Assembly: GCA_020636355.1 (NCBI GenBank)
Contig: JACJYB010000002.1
Location: forward strand, 310,001 to 374,000
Direction of reading: 5' to 3'
Source: Lewinellaceae bacterium
GTDB taxonomy: Bacteria; Bacteroidota; Bacteroidia; Chitinophagales; Saprospiraceae
DNA length: 64,000 nucleotides
Shown here: piece after piece, positions 7,363 to 15,393 of the stretch
Numbering within the stretch: the first letter of the stretch is position 1
How the letters are laid out: the number at the start of each line of letters is the position of its first letter
Notes under the pieces: model-generated
Databases searched by the model: none
What the model was told of the DNA's origin: nothing
The model's input: only the letters and a program-made list of their open reading frames with translations
Program-made: the position numbers and the translations under genes

Positions 7363-9345
7363 ATGACAATACGAATACTTATTGCAGTAAGTCTGGCATG
7401 GACTTCAACCAGCCTTTTTGGCAGTGATGGAACTATTAAATTTGGAAAAATAGCCCCGGAAGACTTTGAAGTGCCTTATGCCCACCTGGATTCTGCAGCC
7501 AGCGCAGTCATCATTTACCACGGTGGAAATACGCAAATGATTTACGATGCCTCCCATCGCCGTTTTCGGAGCTTGATTAAGGTTCATAAGCGCTTGAAGA
7601 TCCTGGACAAGGATGCACTGGATCTGGGAAATGTTACCATAAGCCTTTATCGAAATGGCAATGGAAGCGACGAGGATCTAAGGGTTTATAAAGGATATAC
7701 CTTCATTCTGAACCAGGGAAAGGTAGAGGAACACAAACTTTCCAAAGAAAATGTTTTCCGGGAATCGGTATCTGATAACATCAATGAGGTCCGGCTCTCA
7801 TTTCCTAATGTACAGGAAGGATCAATCCTAGATCTGTATTATGAAATTGAGTCAGATTTTATTTTTTCTCTGCCAGCCTGGAGATTTCAAAGCAGTTACC
7901 CAACGCTAATCAGTGAATACTCCATTCATTACCCGGAATATTTCGATTACAGCGTGGTTAAAAAAGGTTATGCCAAGGTAGATTTGATCGAAAATAAGGT
8001 TACGAATGAACAAGTCAATTATGTAAATGATGCCATCAAAATCATCAACAAGGCTTTTCAGGGGCGGGACCTGGCTCCTTTCAAGTCGGAAGCATATATG
8101 ACAGCCGAATCCAATTTTATTGCCTCGGTCCAGTTTGAGATACGGTCCACCCATTTCCCCAACCAGACCACAGAAAGTTATACCCAAACCTGGGAATCAA
8201 TCGATCAGCTGCTGCTGGAGGATGAGGACTTTGGCCTTCAATTGAAACGAGGGAATGTGGTGAAAGATGCCGCCAAAGCATTGAGTGCAATAACGGACCC
8301 AATGGAGCAAATACAAGCCGCCTACCGGCAAGTAAAAGATAACATTACCTGGGACGGAAATAATGGATTCTATTGTCGCGATGGGCTGAAAAAAGTGCTT
8401 GACAATCATACCGGGAATGCAGCAGAAAAAAATATGCTCCTGGTATTGCTCCTGAAAGAACTTGGCCAGGAAGCATTTCCTGTGATCCTTTCGACCCGCT
8501 CCCACGGCTACCTGTTGTCTTATAATCCTTCCCTTGAGAGTTTCAACTATGTGATTGCCGGCGTAAAACGCGGAGATCAGATCATTCAACTGGATGCATC
8601 AGATCCTGACTTGTCTTTCGGAACATTGCCCATTGAATGTTTTAACGGACAGGGAAGGATCATTGACGAAAAACTACAGGGCTGGATAGATCTGTTGCCA
8701 CACGAAACCCGGAAAACACGGATCGTTTACGATATGACCCTGAATCCGGAATCTTTGGACCTGACTGGTAAAATACAGGACAACTGTTTTGGCTATTCGG
8801 CACTGGACCTTAAAAAGGATTTTGAATCATATCCCAGTAAAGATGATTTCCTGAAAGAACTAAGCCAGGATCACAACGGTCTGGAGATAATGGATGCTGA
8901 TCTCCAGGGACTTGACAAAGATCTGAATACACTGGCATTCAATTACCAGGTCAATTATCATGAACAGATCGAAGACGCAGGCGATTTGTACCTGCTTTAC
9001 CCAATGTTTTATGAAGCGACGCAACACAACCCATTCAACCTTGAGAAGCGTGATTATCCCGTAGATTTTGGCGTAGGTATCCATGAAGCCATCATCACCA
9101 AATTAACGCTACCTGATGGTTTTCATTTTGAAGCGCTTCCTGATCCTACCATTGTCAACCTGTTTGAAGACAAAGGAAAATTTAGTTATTCCATACAGAA
9201 AGCTAATGACCATGTGGTGGTGTTCACTAGTAAAATTGATATCAATGAAACTTTGTTTCTTCCGGAGGAATACCAGATTCTGAAGGAGTTCTGGAATCAT
9301 ATCATTCAAAAACATGCGGAGCCTGTCGCTTTCGCCAAAGACTAA
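7363..9345 (+). CDS. DUF3857 protein with degenerate transglutaminase-like domain
   Basis: The protein has 660 residues, with a signal peptide of about 20 residues ending near SLFGSDG, so it is exported to the periplasm or surface. It has an N-terminal DUF3857 beta domain (about 60-250), a transglutaminase-like core (about 300-430) and a C-terminal DUF3858-like beta domain. In the core, the segment aligning with the catalytic GDCK of active relatives reads GNAAEKN, so Ala353 stands where the Cys would be. STRSHGYLLS follows as in inactive relatives. It is probably a binding or structural protein and not a protease or transglutaminase. Its stop codon (9343-9345) is 6 bases from the ATG of the paralogue at 9352, so the two form an operon. 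Confidence 0.82.
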   Translation: MTIRILIAVSLAWTSTSLFGSDGTIKFGKIAPEDFEVPYAHLDSAASAVIIYHGGNTQMIYDASHRRFRSLIKVHKRLKILDKDALDLGNVTISLYRNGNGSDEDLRVYKGYTFILNQGKVEEHKLSKENVFRESVSDNINEVRLSFPNVQEGSILDLYYEIESDFIFSLPAWRFQSSYPTLISEYSIHYPEYFDYSVVKKGYAKVDLIENKVTNEQVNYVNDAIKIINKAFQGRDLAPFKSEAYMTAESNFIASVQFEIRSTHFPNQTTESYTQTWESIDQLLLEDEDFGLQLKRGNVVKDAAKALSAITDPMEQIQAAYRQVKDNITWDGNNGFYCRDGLKKVLDNHTGNAAEKNMLLVLLLKELGQEAFPVILSTRSHGYLLSYNPSLESFNYVIAGVKRGDQIIQLDASDPDLSFGTLPIECFNGQGRIIDEKLQGWIDLLPHETRKTRIVYDMTLNPESLDLTGKIQDNCFGYSALDLKKDFESYPSKDDFLKELSQDHNGLEIMDADLQGLDKDLNTLAFNYQVNYHEQIEDAGDLYLLYPMFYEATQHNPFNLEKRDYPVDFGVGIHEAIITKLTLPDGFHFEALPDPTIVNLFEDKGKFSYSIQKANDHVVVFTSKIDINETLFLPEEYQILKEFWNHIIQKHAEPVAFAKD

Positions 9346-9351
9346 TTGCGA

Positions 9352-11253
9352 ATGTACCGTATCCTATCCCTAATTGTTTGTACCGGTCTCTGCTTCGGAA
9401 ACGGCTGGGCTCAATTACCCTCCCCGCCACCAGACAGCCTTCTGGACAATGCCAATGCCATAATCAATGATTATCAGGAAATGATCCGGATTACTGATCC
9501 GGAGCATTTCACATCCACCATTGATTCCTGGGTCACCGTTCTGAATGAAGATGGTGACAGGCATGCATTTATGGTTCTGAGCTACGACAAATTCAGCAAA
9601 GCAACCATAGAAGATGCCAGCATATATGACCAAGAGGGAAGAGGAATTAAGAATCTCAAACAACGGGACTTTACCGACCAATCACTCAATTCGGACAATG
9701 CGCTCTATCAGGATGATCGGGTCCAATATTACGACTGGACCCCTACAAGCTATCCGTACACCGTGCATTTCAGGTACTCTATTCAATACCGGGGTACTCT
9801 GAACTATACCAACTGGAGTCCACGCAATGAATTTAGATTAAGCGTTCAAAAAGCCAGTCTGGAAGTACGGGTGCCGCAGGATCTAACCATCCGGATTAAG
9901 GCATTCCGGATTGAACCAGGCGAACCGCAGGTAGACCACGGAAATACAATCTATTTCTGGGAGGTGACCAATCTCCAAGCCCTGGCAGAAGAATATTCCT
10001 CTTCCGGCGCAGCATCCATATCCCCCGTTATCCTGATCGGGCCACAGCAGTTTGAGTTTGATGGTTCTAAAGGGTCTATGGAAAGCTGGCAATCTTTTGG
10101 CAACTGGGTAAACACGCTCTGGCAAGGTCGTAACGATATTTCGTCCGGTCTGAAATCTGAAATAGCAGGCTGGAAATCTGAGACTGAAAACCAGGTTGAG
10201 CTGGCCCGAAAGATTTACCAATATGTTCAAGGCCATACCCGGTATGTCAGTATCCAGCTGGGCATCGGAGGATACCAGCCCTTTCCGGCATCTTATGTTG
10301 AAAAGTATGGATATGGCGACTGTAAGGCGTTGGTTAATTTTACCGCAAGTATGATGCAGGAAGCGGGCATCGAAGCCCGGGTTGTCGTCATAGGTGCAGG
10401 CAAAGGCATTCATTCCATCGAATACTCCGACTATCCTTCTACGTCCCAGGCAAACCACGTCATCTTATGTCTGCCTGATTTACAGGATACCGTTTGGTTG
10501 GAGTGTACCAGTCAGGATGCACCTTTTGGATATCTGGGCAACTTCACTGCGGCACGAAATGGATTGCTGATTGAGCCCGGTTTGGGAGGAATTATTGTCC
10601 AGACACCGGATGTACAAGATTTAAAGAGCCATTTCAGCAGGCATACCGTGCTGAAGATCGACGACCAAGGCAATGCCTCAGGAACCATGCGTGCCCGTTA
10701 CGATGGTCTGGCCTTTGATAACGCCATTTTGAGAATGCTCAGCGTGGATGAACAACGACAACGGCTGCTAAGTCTTTACAATTACCTGCCCAGACTACAC
10801 CTTGAAGACATTCAAAGTACGGAGGAAGCGGATGCCCCCCATGCGGTGGAACATTTTTCGTACCAGACCGACGGATATGCTAAAAAAGTAGGAAATAAAT
10901 GGCTCATTGACCCACAGCCTTTTTCCGGGATACAGGTCTATCCGCCTAAACTCTCGCAAAGACTTACCGACATCCGTATTAATGGTATAATATCCGCGGT
11001 GGATACCATCAATGTCCTGTTGCCTGCACAATATTCGCTTACAACTTTGCCAGCGTCAATCCATCTGGAGATGTCTTTCGGTCACTACTCTTTGGAGGTT
11101 AATCCTTTGGAAAATGGTTATCAGATCACAAGGGAGTTCTATCTGGATGGTGGCACTTTTCCTGCTGCTACTTACGATGAATTTCAACAATTCCTCGAAC
11201 ATGTTTCTAAAGCCGATAAAAAGAAGTGGCTGTTGACACCCGACAAGACCTAA
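9352..11253 (+). CDS. DUF3857 protein with intact transglutaminase-like domain
   Basis: The protein is 633 residues long from the ATG at 9352; a TTG at 9346 abutting the previous stop is the alternative. It has a signal peptide ending near GNGWAQ, DUF3857 at about 50-240 and a transglutaminase-like core at about 270-400. The catalytic pattern is present: C324 in YGYGDCKALV, a His in ANHVILCLPD and an acidic residue in VWLECTS. It is a paralogue of the upstream protein, which lacks the Cys, so the operon pairs an inactive and an apparently active member. Such proteins are common in Bacteroidota and may act as envelope peptidases or crosslinkers; no substrate is known. A bidirectional terminator follows. 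Confidence 0.82.
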   Translation: MYRILSLIVCTGLCFGNGWAQLPSPPPDSLLDNANAIINDYQEMIRITDPEHFTSTIDSWVTVLNEDGDRHAFMVLSYDKFSKATIEDASIYDQEGRGIKNLKQRDFTDQSLNSDNALYQDDRVQYYDWTPTSYPYTVHFRYSIQYRGTLNYTNWSPRNEFRLSVQKASLEVRVPQDLTIRIKAFRIEPGEPQVDHGNTIYFWEVTNLQALAEEYSSSGAASISPVILIGPQQFEFDGSKGSMESWQSFGNWVNTLWQGRNDISSGLKSEIAGWKSETENQVELARKIYQYVQGHTRYVSIQLGIGGYQPFPASYVEKYGYGDCKALVNFTASMMQEAGIEARVVVIGAGKGIHSIEYSDYPSTSQANHVILCLPDLQDTVWLECTSQDAPFGYLGNFTAARNGLLIEPGLGGIIVQTPDVQDLKSHFSRHTVLKIDDQGNASGTMRARYDGLAFDNAILRMLSVDEQRQRLLSLYNYLPRLHLEDIQSTEEADAPHAVEHFSYQTDGYAKKVGNKWLIDPQPFSGIQVYPPKLSQRLTDIRINGIISAVDTINVLLPAQYSLTTLPASIHLEMSFGHYSLEVNPLENGYQITREFYLDGGTFPAATYDEFQQFLEHVSKADKKKWLLTPDKT

Positions 11254-11304
11254 CCCTCCCCTTCCGTTACGGGGTGATTCTGAAGCGTTACATAAGAACA
11301 AAAA

Positions 11305-11334
11305 AAAATGCCACGCTTTGCGGCGTGGCATTTT
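11305..11334. terminator. Bidirectional intrinsic terminator between convergent genes
   Basis: A 12-base-pair stem (11305-11316 with 11323-11332, plus flanking A-T pairs to 11334) with core AATGCCACGC/GCGTGGCATT closes a 6-base loop. Eight A residues lead in (11301-11308) and a short T run follows, so the hairpin can terminate both the DUF3857 operon on the plus strand and the receptor gene on the minus strand. Confidence 0.85.
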
Positions 11335-11360
11335 CTATCGTAATGCATGTGTTCACTTCA

Positions 11361-14300
11361 TCAGTTGAAGATGTAACGGACACCAACCCGCATTCTCCAG
11401 CGAGAAGCAAAGCTGCTGATGTCGTATTTTTCCAAACCGGTCCGATCGTTGGTAAAACTGAAGGTTGGCGTGTTACCATCCAAACCTTCATACTGGAATA
11501 GTTCAGAGTTGTTAAAATCACCAACAACGTTATAAATTGTACCCCAGTTTTTATTGATCAGGTTTGCAAAGTTCTCAATGTCCAATGACAACTGGATGCG
11601 ATGCAGGTCTGCTCCAAAAACGGAACCCAGGTCCTGGCGAATGGCCAAATCCCACTGGCTGGTGAAAGGCGCTCTGGAACCATTCTTGTCCGCATAACCA
11701 CCACGGCTGGCGTCCAGGCTCGGATCGTCAGAGATAAATGCGTTCAAAAGTTCCCACTGCTGAGCCGGAGTCAACCCGTTTTTCTCAACCAAAACGATGT
11801 CACCCTGAGCGGATGGAATGTAGGGTAAAGAACGGTTTCTACTGGTACTTCCTGTCTCATTATTCGGGTTCTGACCATTTCTGGCGCCAATCACGTAAGA
11901 GAAAGGAATGCCTGACTGGCCTTCGTAAAAGAGCGATACGGTAGTTGCAAAGGCTCCACTTTCAACCCAATCCACCTTATAGGAAATCGCACTAATCAGA
12001 CGCGATCCAAGGCTATAATCTGAACGACCAAGCACCGGTAAATTTCTACCATCAATACTGACCTGACCACGCCACTGGGAGGAGTTTTGCGAGGAGGTTC
12101 CTTCGTTGATTGCTGTTGCATCCCCGTAGGTATAAGCAAGCATGAAATTAAGGCCTGACTGCCACTGCTTACTGATCATACCGGAGAAGTTGTAGGTGTA
12201 CCCTTCATGGGTGTTACTTCCCACATAAATGGCACTGTATGTAGGATCTATACTCTTCCTGGTGTAAACAGGGCGGTTATCTTTTCCGGCCCAGTTGAGA
12301 CTTACTGTCGGGTCAGAATTGACGTTGGTATACAATACGTTATTTAATGTTTTCGTAAAGATACCTTCGACCGAAAATTTCCAACCGCTTGCCAATGCTT
12401 TATCAAATGCCAGGTTGGTACGGAATACCTGAGGATATTTGAAGTTTTTGGTAAAGAGGTCAACCTGACCGGAAGGAATCGTGAAATTCGGATTCGTATA
12501 TTGTTCGTTGATCCCTGCTTTAAATCCATCAGGTGCCGAACCTACATATCCCAGCGTAAGTCCGTTGTTGTTAAACATAGCTCCAGGCCAAACAAAAGGT
12601 ATTCTGGAGGTAAATATTCCCAAACCACCACGAAGAACCGTCATGTTATCACGGTTCACATCGTAGCTAAAACCTACTCTTGGGGAAAACATAATCTGAC
12701 CATCCGGAGCTTTGCCGCCAACGATGTCATCAGCTATGTCATACTTTGCCTGCAATGCCGGCAAGGTTGAGCTATTGAATGAGGGATCGATCTTAGGATC
12801 TGAGGTGATGAAAGGAACATCAATCCGCAAACCTGCGGTAAGGGTAAATTTATTCGTTACAGACCACTCATCCTGTCCATAGATCCCAAGCTGCATGGCA
12901 TTAAAGTCAGCCGCTGCCGCCGTACCATCACCAGTAATTCCGTCTACCAGGGAATAAGAACGGTCGTAGTCGGTTGGGGTTGCATTGTCCAGGAAGTCCT
13001 GAACGCTTGCATAATCGTAGGAACCATAGTTCTGCGGAATAAACGTGTTGTAGATGTGGTAGAATTCATTGTGGGTACCAAGCGTAAAGGTATGGTCGCC
13101 CCGGTAAAGTTTCAGGTTATCGGTAAGAGTAAAGATCTTCTGATCCAGTTCATTCGCGGTAGAGTACTCTTCACTACCAAACTGAATGGCACCTGCACCA
13201 TCCTGAATCCGAACGAAAGGAAAATCTCCGCCGATCGGATCGCGGTCGTCTAATACACTTGTATACCCAATAATCAGGTTATTGGACATTTTGTTACTGA
13301 AGCGTGAATTTAATTCCGCAGCGAAGGAGTTGGTGGTACTCGGGAAATAAATTCCGTCATTGGCAAAGTTCAAAGTGGTACTGCTACTACCAGTTTGGTC
13401 GGTCTGGATTGCTTTGGTGTACTGATGGCGGATGGTCAATTTGTGTTTGTCACTTAAATTGAAGTCCAATTTCCCAAACAATTTCAATCCGTCCAACTGA
13501 TCCAGTTTGCTTCCATAATCACCCGGATCGTAGCTGTAGTTATTCTTTAGGAATGAGCTGAGCTGGTTTAAAGTACCTGCATCAGAATCACCGCGGTAAG
13601 TAGCAAAATCAAATGGAGATGGTGTCTCATCCTTTTGGATCTCCACGTTGGCAAAGAAGAACACCTTGTCTTTCTTGATAGGTCCACCCAGGGAAGCTCC
13701 ATAAAGTTTCTCCGAAAACTGAGCCAATTTCGTACGTTCGCCACCGATCCGGTCAATCAGTTTACCCGGAGTTTTACCCGCCAGATCCTGGTTTTTGTTG
13801 AAGAAGTAAGCGGTACCGGAAAAGGTATTTGTTCCGGACTTGGTCACGGCGTTGATACCACCACCGGCGAATCCGCCCAGGGTCACATCATAGGGTGACA
13901 AGACGACCTGAATCTGATCAATTACATCCACACTGATGGGTGAGATTCCGGTTTGTCCTCCGTTGGTTCCTGATGCAGCAAGACCAAATACATCATTATT
14001 AACCGCTCCATCGATGTAGATGGCGTTGTAACGGTTATTAACCCCGGCAAAGGAAATACCACTTACAGAAGTGCTGGCTTGAGGGGTCAAACGCGTGAAG
14101 TCATTCAGGTCCCGGTTCAGGGTAGGCAGTGCATCCAGGTCAGCTGAGGTGATCTGAGTGGATGCCCCGGCATTCTGCCCGGTGGCTCCGCGTGTCGCTG
14201 TAACCAAAATTCCCATTAACTCAATGGGCTGGTCCTCAAGTACGATATCCATTTTTTGGGCTTCACCAAGGCGAAGCATGATCCCTTCGGTAACGTTGTC

Positions 14301-14585
14301 GCCGAAACCGGTATACGTTGTCGTAATTTTGTAAGGACCACCAACACGCATGTTAGGGATGGTAAAAGATCCGTCAAGATCGGTGACGGTACCATAGGTC
14401 GTTCCGGATGGCAAATGGACGGCGACAATATTGGCACCGATCAAAGGCTCTCCCGAGGCATCGGATACCGAACCGGTAAGCGATGATGTTGTAACACCCT
14501 GGGCTAGCAGTCCTTGCTGAAACATTGCCCCTGAGGCAAGCACCAACAAGACCAGGTAAAACCGACTTTGTAATAGTTTTTTCAT
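11361..14585 (-). CDS. Oar-like TonB-dependent outer-membrane receptor 1
   Basis: The 1074-residue protein has a signal peptide of about 29 residues (ending GLLAQG), a carboxypeptidase-regulatory-like beta domain (about 31-115, with GSVSDASGEPLIGANI and DGSFTIPNMRVGGPY), a plug domain (about 130-250, with LPTLNRDLNDFTRLTPQAS and GGGINAVTKSGTN) and a long beta-barrel ending in the aromatic tail VGVRYIFN. It would import a large or scarce substrate across the outer membrane using TonB energy. The Oar/Cna-B type without a SusD neighbour suggests a protein, peptide or siderophore-like ligand more than a glycan, but the ligand cannot be read. It is a paralogue of the receptor at 15394-18711 and ends at the shared terminator. 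Confidence 0.9.
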   Translation of the reverse strand: MKKLLQSRFYLVLLVLASGAMFQQGLLAQGVTTSSLTGSVSDASGEPLIGANIVAVHLPSGTTYGTVTDLDGSFTIPNMRVGGPYKITTTYTGFGDNVTEGIMLRLGEAQKMDIVLEDQPIELMGILVTATRGATGQNAGASTQITSADLDALPTLNRDLNDFTRLTPQASTSVSGISFAGVNNRYNAIYIDGAVNNDVFGLAASGTNGGQTGISPISVDVIDQIQVVLSPYDVTLGGFAGGGINAVTKSGTNTFSGTAYFFNKNQDLAGKTPGKLIDRIGGERTKLAQFSEKLYGASLGGPIKKDKVFFFANVEIQKDETPSPFDFATYRGDSDAGTLNQLSSFLKNNYSYDPGDYGSKLDQLDGLKLFGKLDFNLSDKHKLTIRHQYTKAIQTDQTGSSSTTLNFANDGIYFPSTTNSFAAELNSRFSNKMSNNLIIGYTSVLDDRDPIGGDFPFVRIQDGAGAIQFGSEEYSTANELDQKIFTLTDNLKLYRGDHTFTLGTHNEFYHIYNTFIPQNYGSYDYASVQDFLDNATPTDYDRSYSLVDGITGDGTAAAADFNAMQLGIYGQDEWSVTNKFTLTAGLRIDVPFITSDPKIDPSFNSSTLPALQAKYDIADDIVGGKAPDGQIMFSPRVGFSYDVNRDNMTVLRGGLGIFTSRIPFVWPGAMFNNNGLTLGYVGSAPDGFKAGINEQYTNPNFTIPSGQVDLFTKNFKYPQVFRTNLAFDKALASGWKFSVEGIFTKTLNNVLYTNVNSDPTVSLNWAGKDNRPVYTRKSIDPTYSAIYVGSNTHEGYTYNFSGMISKQWQSGLNFMLAYTYGDATAINEGTSSQNSSQWRGQVSIDGRNLPVLGRSDYSLGSRLISAISYKVDWVESGAFATTVSLFYEGQSGIPFSYVIGARNGQNPNNETGSTSRNRSLPYIPSAQGDIVLVEKNGLTPAQQWELLNAFISDDPSLDASRGGYADKNGSRAPFTSQWDLAIRQDLGSVFGADLHRIQLSLDIENFANLINKNWGTIYNVVGDFNNSELFQYEGLDGNTPTFSFTNDRTGLEKYDISSFASRWRMRVGVRYIFN

Positions 14586-14785
14586 AGTCCTTGGAAAATT
14601 TTGTTAATAAAATGACCGAACATTTGCCATTCGCACTATTTATTGGCCATAAATAGACACAAAAGACTAAATTTCAATCGTTAACACATATCAAATATTT
14701 AATAATCAACGATCTGCTAAAGCTAATGCCGTAATCCTTTTTCTACATTACATCCGACAAATGCAATTTGTTAACCAAGTAAAAT

Positions 14786-14983
14786 TCAGCAAAATGACAC
14801 CCTGCCGGATATGTATCCTTTTAGCGTATTCATGCTGGTATAGGTAGTACCTCCGGATTGGTAATTTATTGGTGTAGAAACACCCGGATTTGCCATAACC
14901 TGAAAGCCGTCAGAAACTGACGTTAAGGCTGGACTTCCCATCAAGGAAGACGCCAACCTTACGGTGGTGAACGTTCTTTTCAT
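14786..14983 (-). CDS. Possible small protein gene (65 codons) between the two receptor genes
   Basis: A 65-codon frame starts at ATG 14983 and stops at 14786. It has basic and Thr/Ser-rich residues at the start (MKRTFTTVRLASS), then a Ser/Gly/Thr-rich middle and ends in SGRVSFC with one cysteine. No family is recognised and there is no clear signal peptide. The case for it is its leader. An exact TAnnTTTG box at 15018-15025 lies 34 bases before the ATG, the same distance as the box before the receptor gene at 18711. The two leaders also share TTTGCCG at the box and an AATTTC-CAG-CATGA ending. It could be a small secreted or regulatory peptide, or the remnant of a deleted gene. Confidence 0.4.
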   Translation of the reverse strand: MKRTFTTVRLASSLMGSPALTSVSDGFQVMANPGVSTPINYQSGGTTYTSMNTLKGYISGRVSFC

Positions 14984-15017
14984 GGCTGAGAAATTAGGTT
15001 TACGGTTTAACTTGCGG

Positions 15018-15049
15018 CAAAGGTAGTCACTAAGATCAGATATCGCAAA
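15018..15049 (-). promoter_or_regulatory. Promoter of the 65-codon gene
   Basis: On the minus strand TACCTTTG (15018-15025) matches the Bacteroidota -7 box TAnnTTTG, and TTTG at 15046-15049 is a -33 element with a 20-base spacer. This is the most complete two-part promoter I found in the window. The predicted transcript starts about 31 bases before the ATG at 14983. Confidence 0.6.
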
Positions 15050-15315
15050 ACCCAATATGACTGTGAAGTAAACTTTTAATTAACTCAATGTTAAGCACAT
15101 AGGTATTTCAAAAAACCTCATAGACCAAATGATATTTACTATTTTATCAATTATACTTCATTCATTTTTCAATAATTCCATCGTAGGCCAAAATTTTTTT
15201 GGCATTTTATCATAAACAGGACTAAAGATGGGGTTTCCAAAGCGCCCAAATACATGTCTCAATTGTCCCTTTCAACCGCTCTTAGAACCCAGAAAAAAAG
15301 TTCGTTTTGAAGCAA

Positions 15316-15352
15316 AAAAAAGAGCTGCCTCGGTAAAAAGCAGCTCTTTTTT
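15316..15352 (-). terminator. Intrinsic terminator after receptor 2
   Basis: A 13-base-pair stem pairs 15316-15328 (ending AGAGCTGC) with 15340-15352 (GCAGCTCT followed by Ts) around an 11-base loop. A-rich and T-rich flanks make it usable on both strands. It lies just downstream of the minus-strand receptor gene that ends at 15394. Confidence 0.85.
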
Positions 15353-15393
15353 ATTCGGTAGGGTCGCTGGATGCCCAGATCCGGAAACCAGGA

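Larger units (their letters stand above)
14586..15393. other. Long intergenic region between the tandem receptor genes
   Basis: The 808 bases between the two Oar-like genes hold the possible 65-codon gene at 14786-14983, its promoter at 15018-15049 and a terminator at 15316-15352. The stretches 14586-14785 and 15056-15315 are AT-rich and I see nothing else that can be supported in them. No exact promoter box was found for the receptor gene at 14585. Confidence 0.5.

Noticed and set aside
9883..10458. 191-codon minus-strand frame inside the second DUF3857 gene
   Set aside because: No domain and complete overlap with a strongly supported gene, with composition of a shadow.
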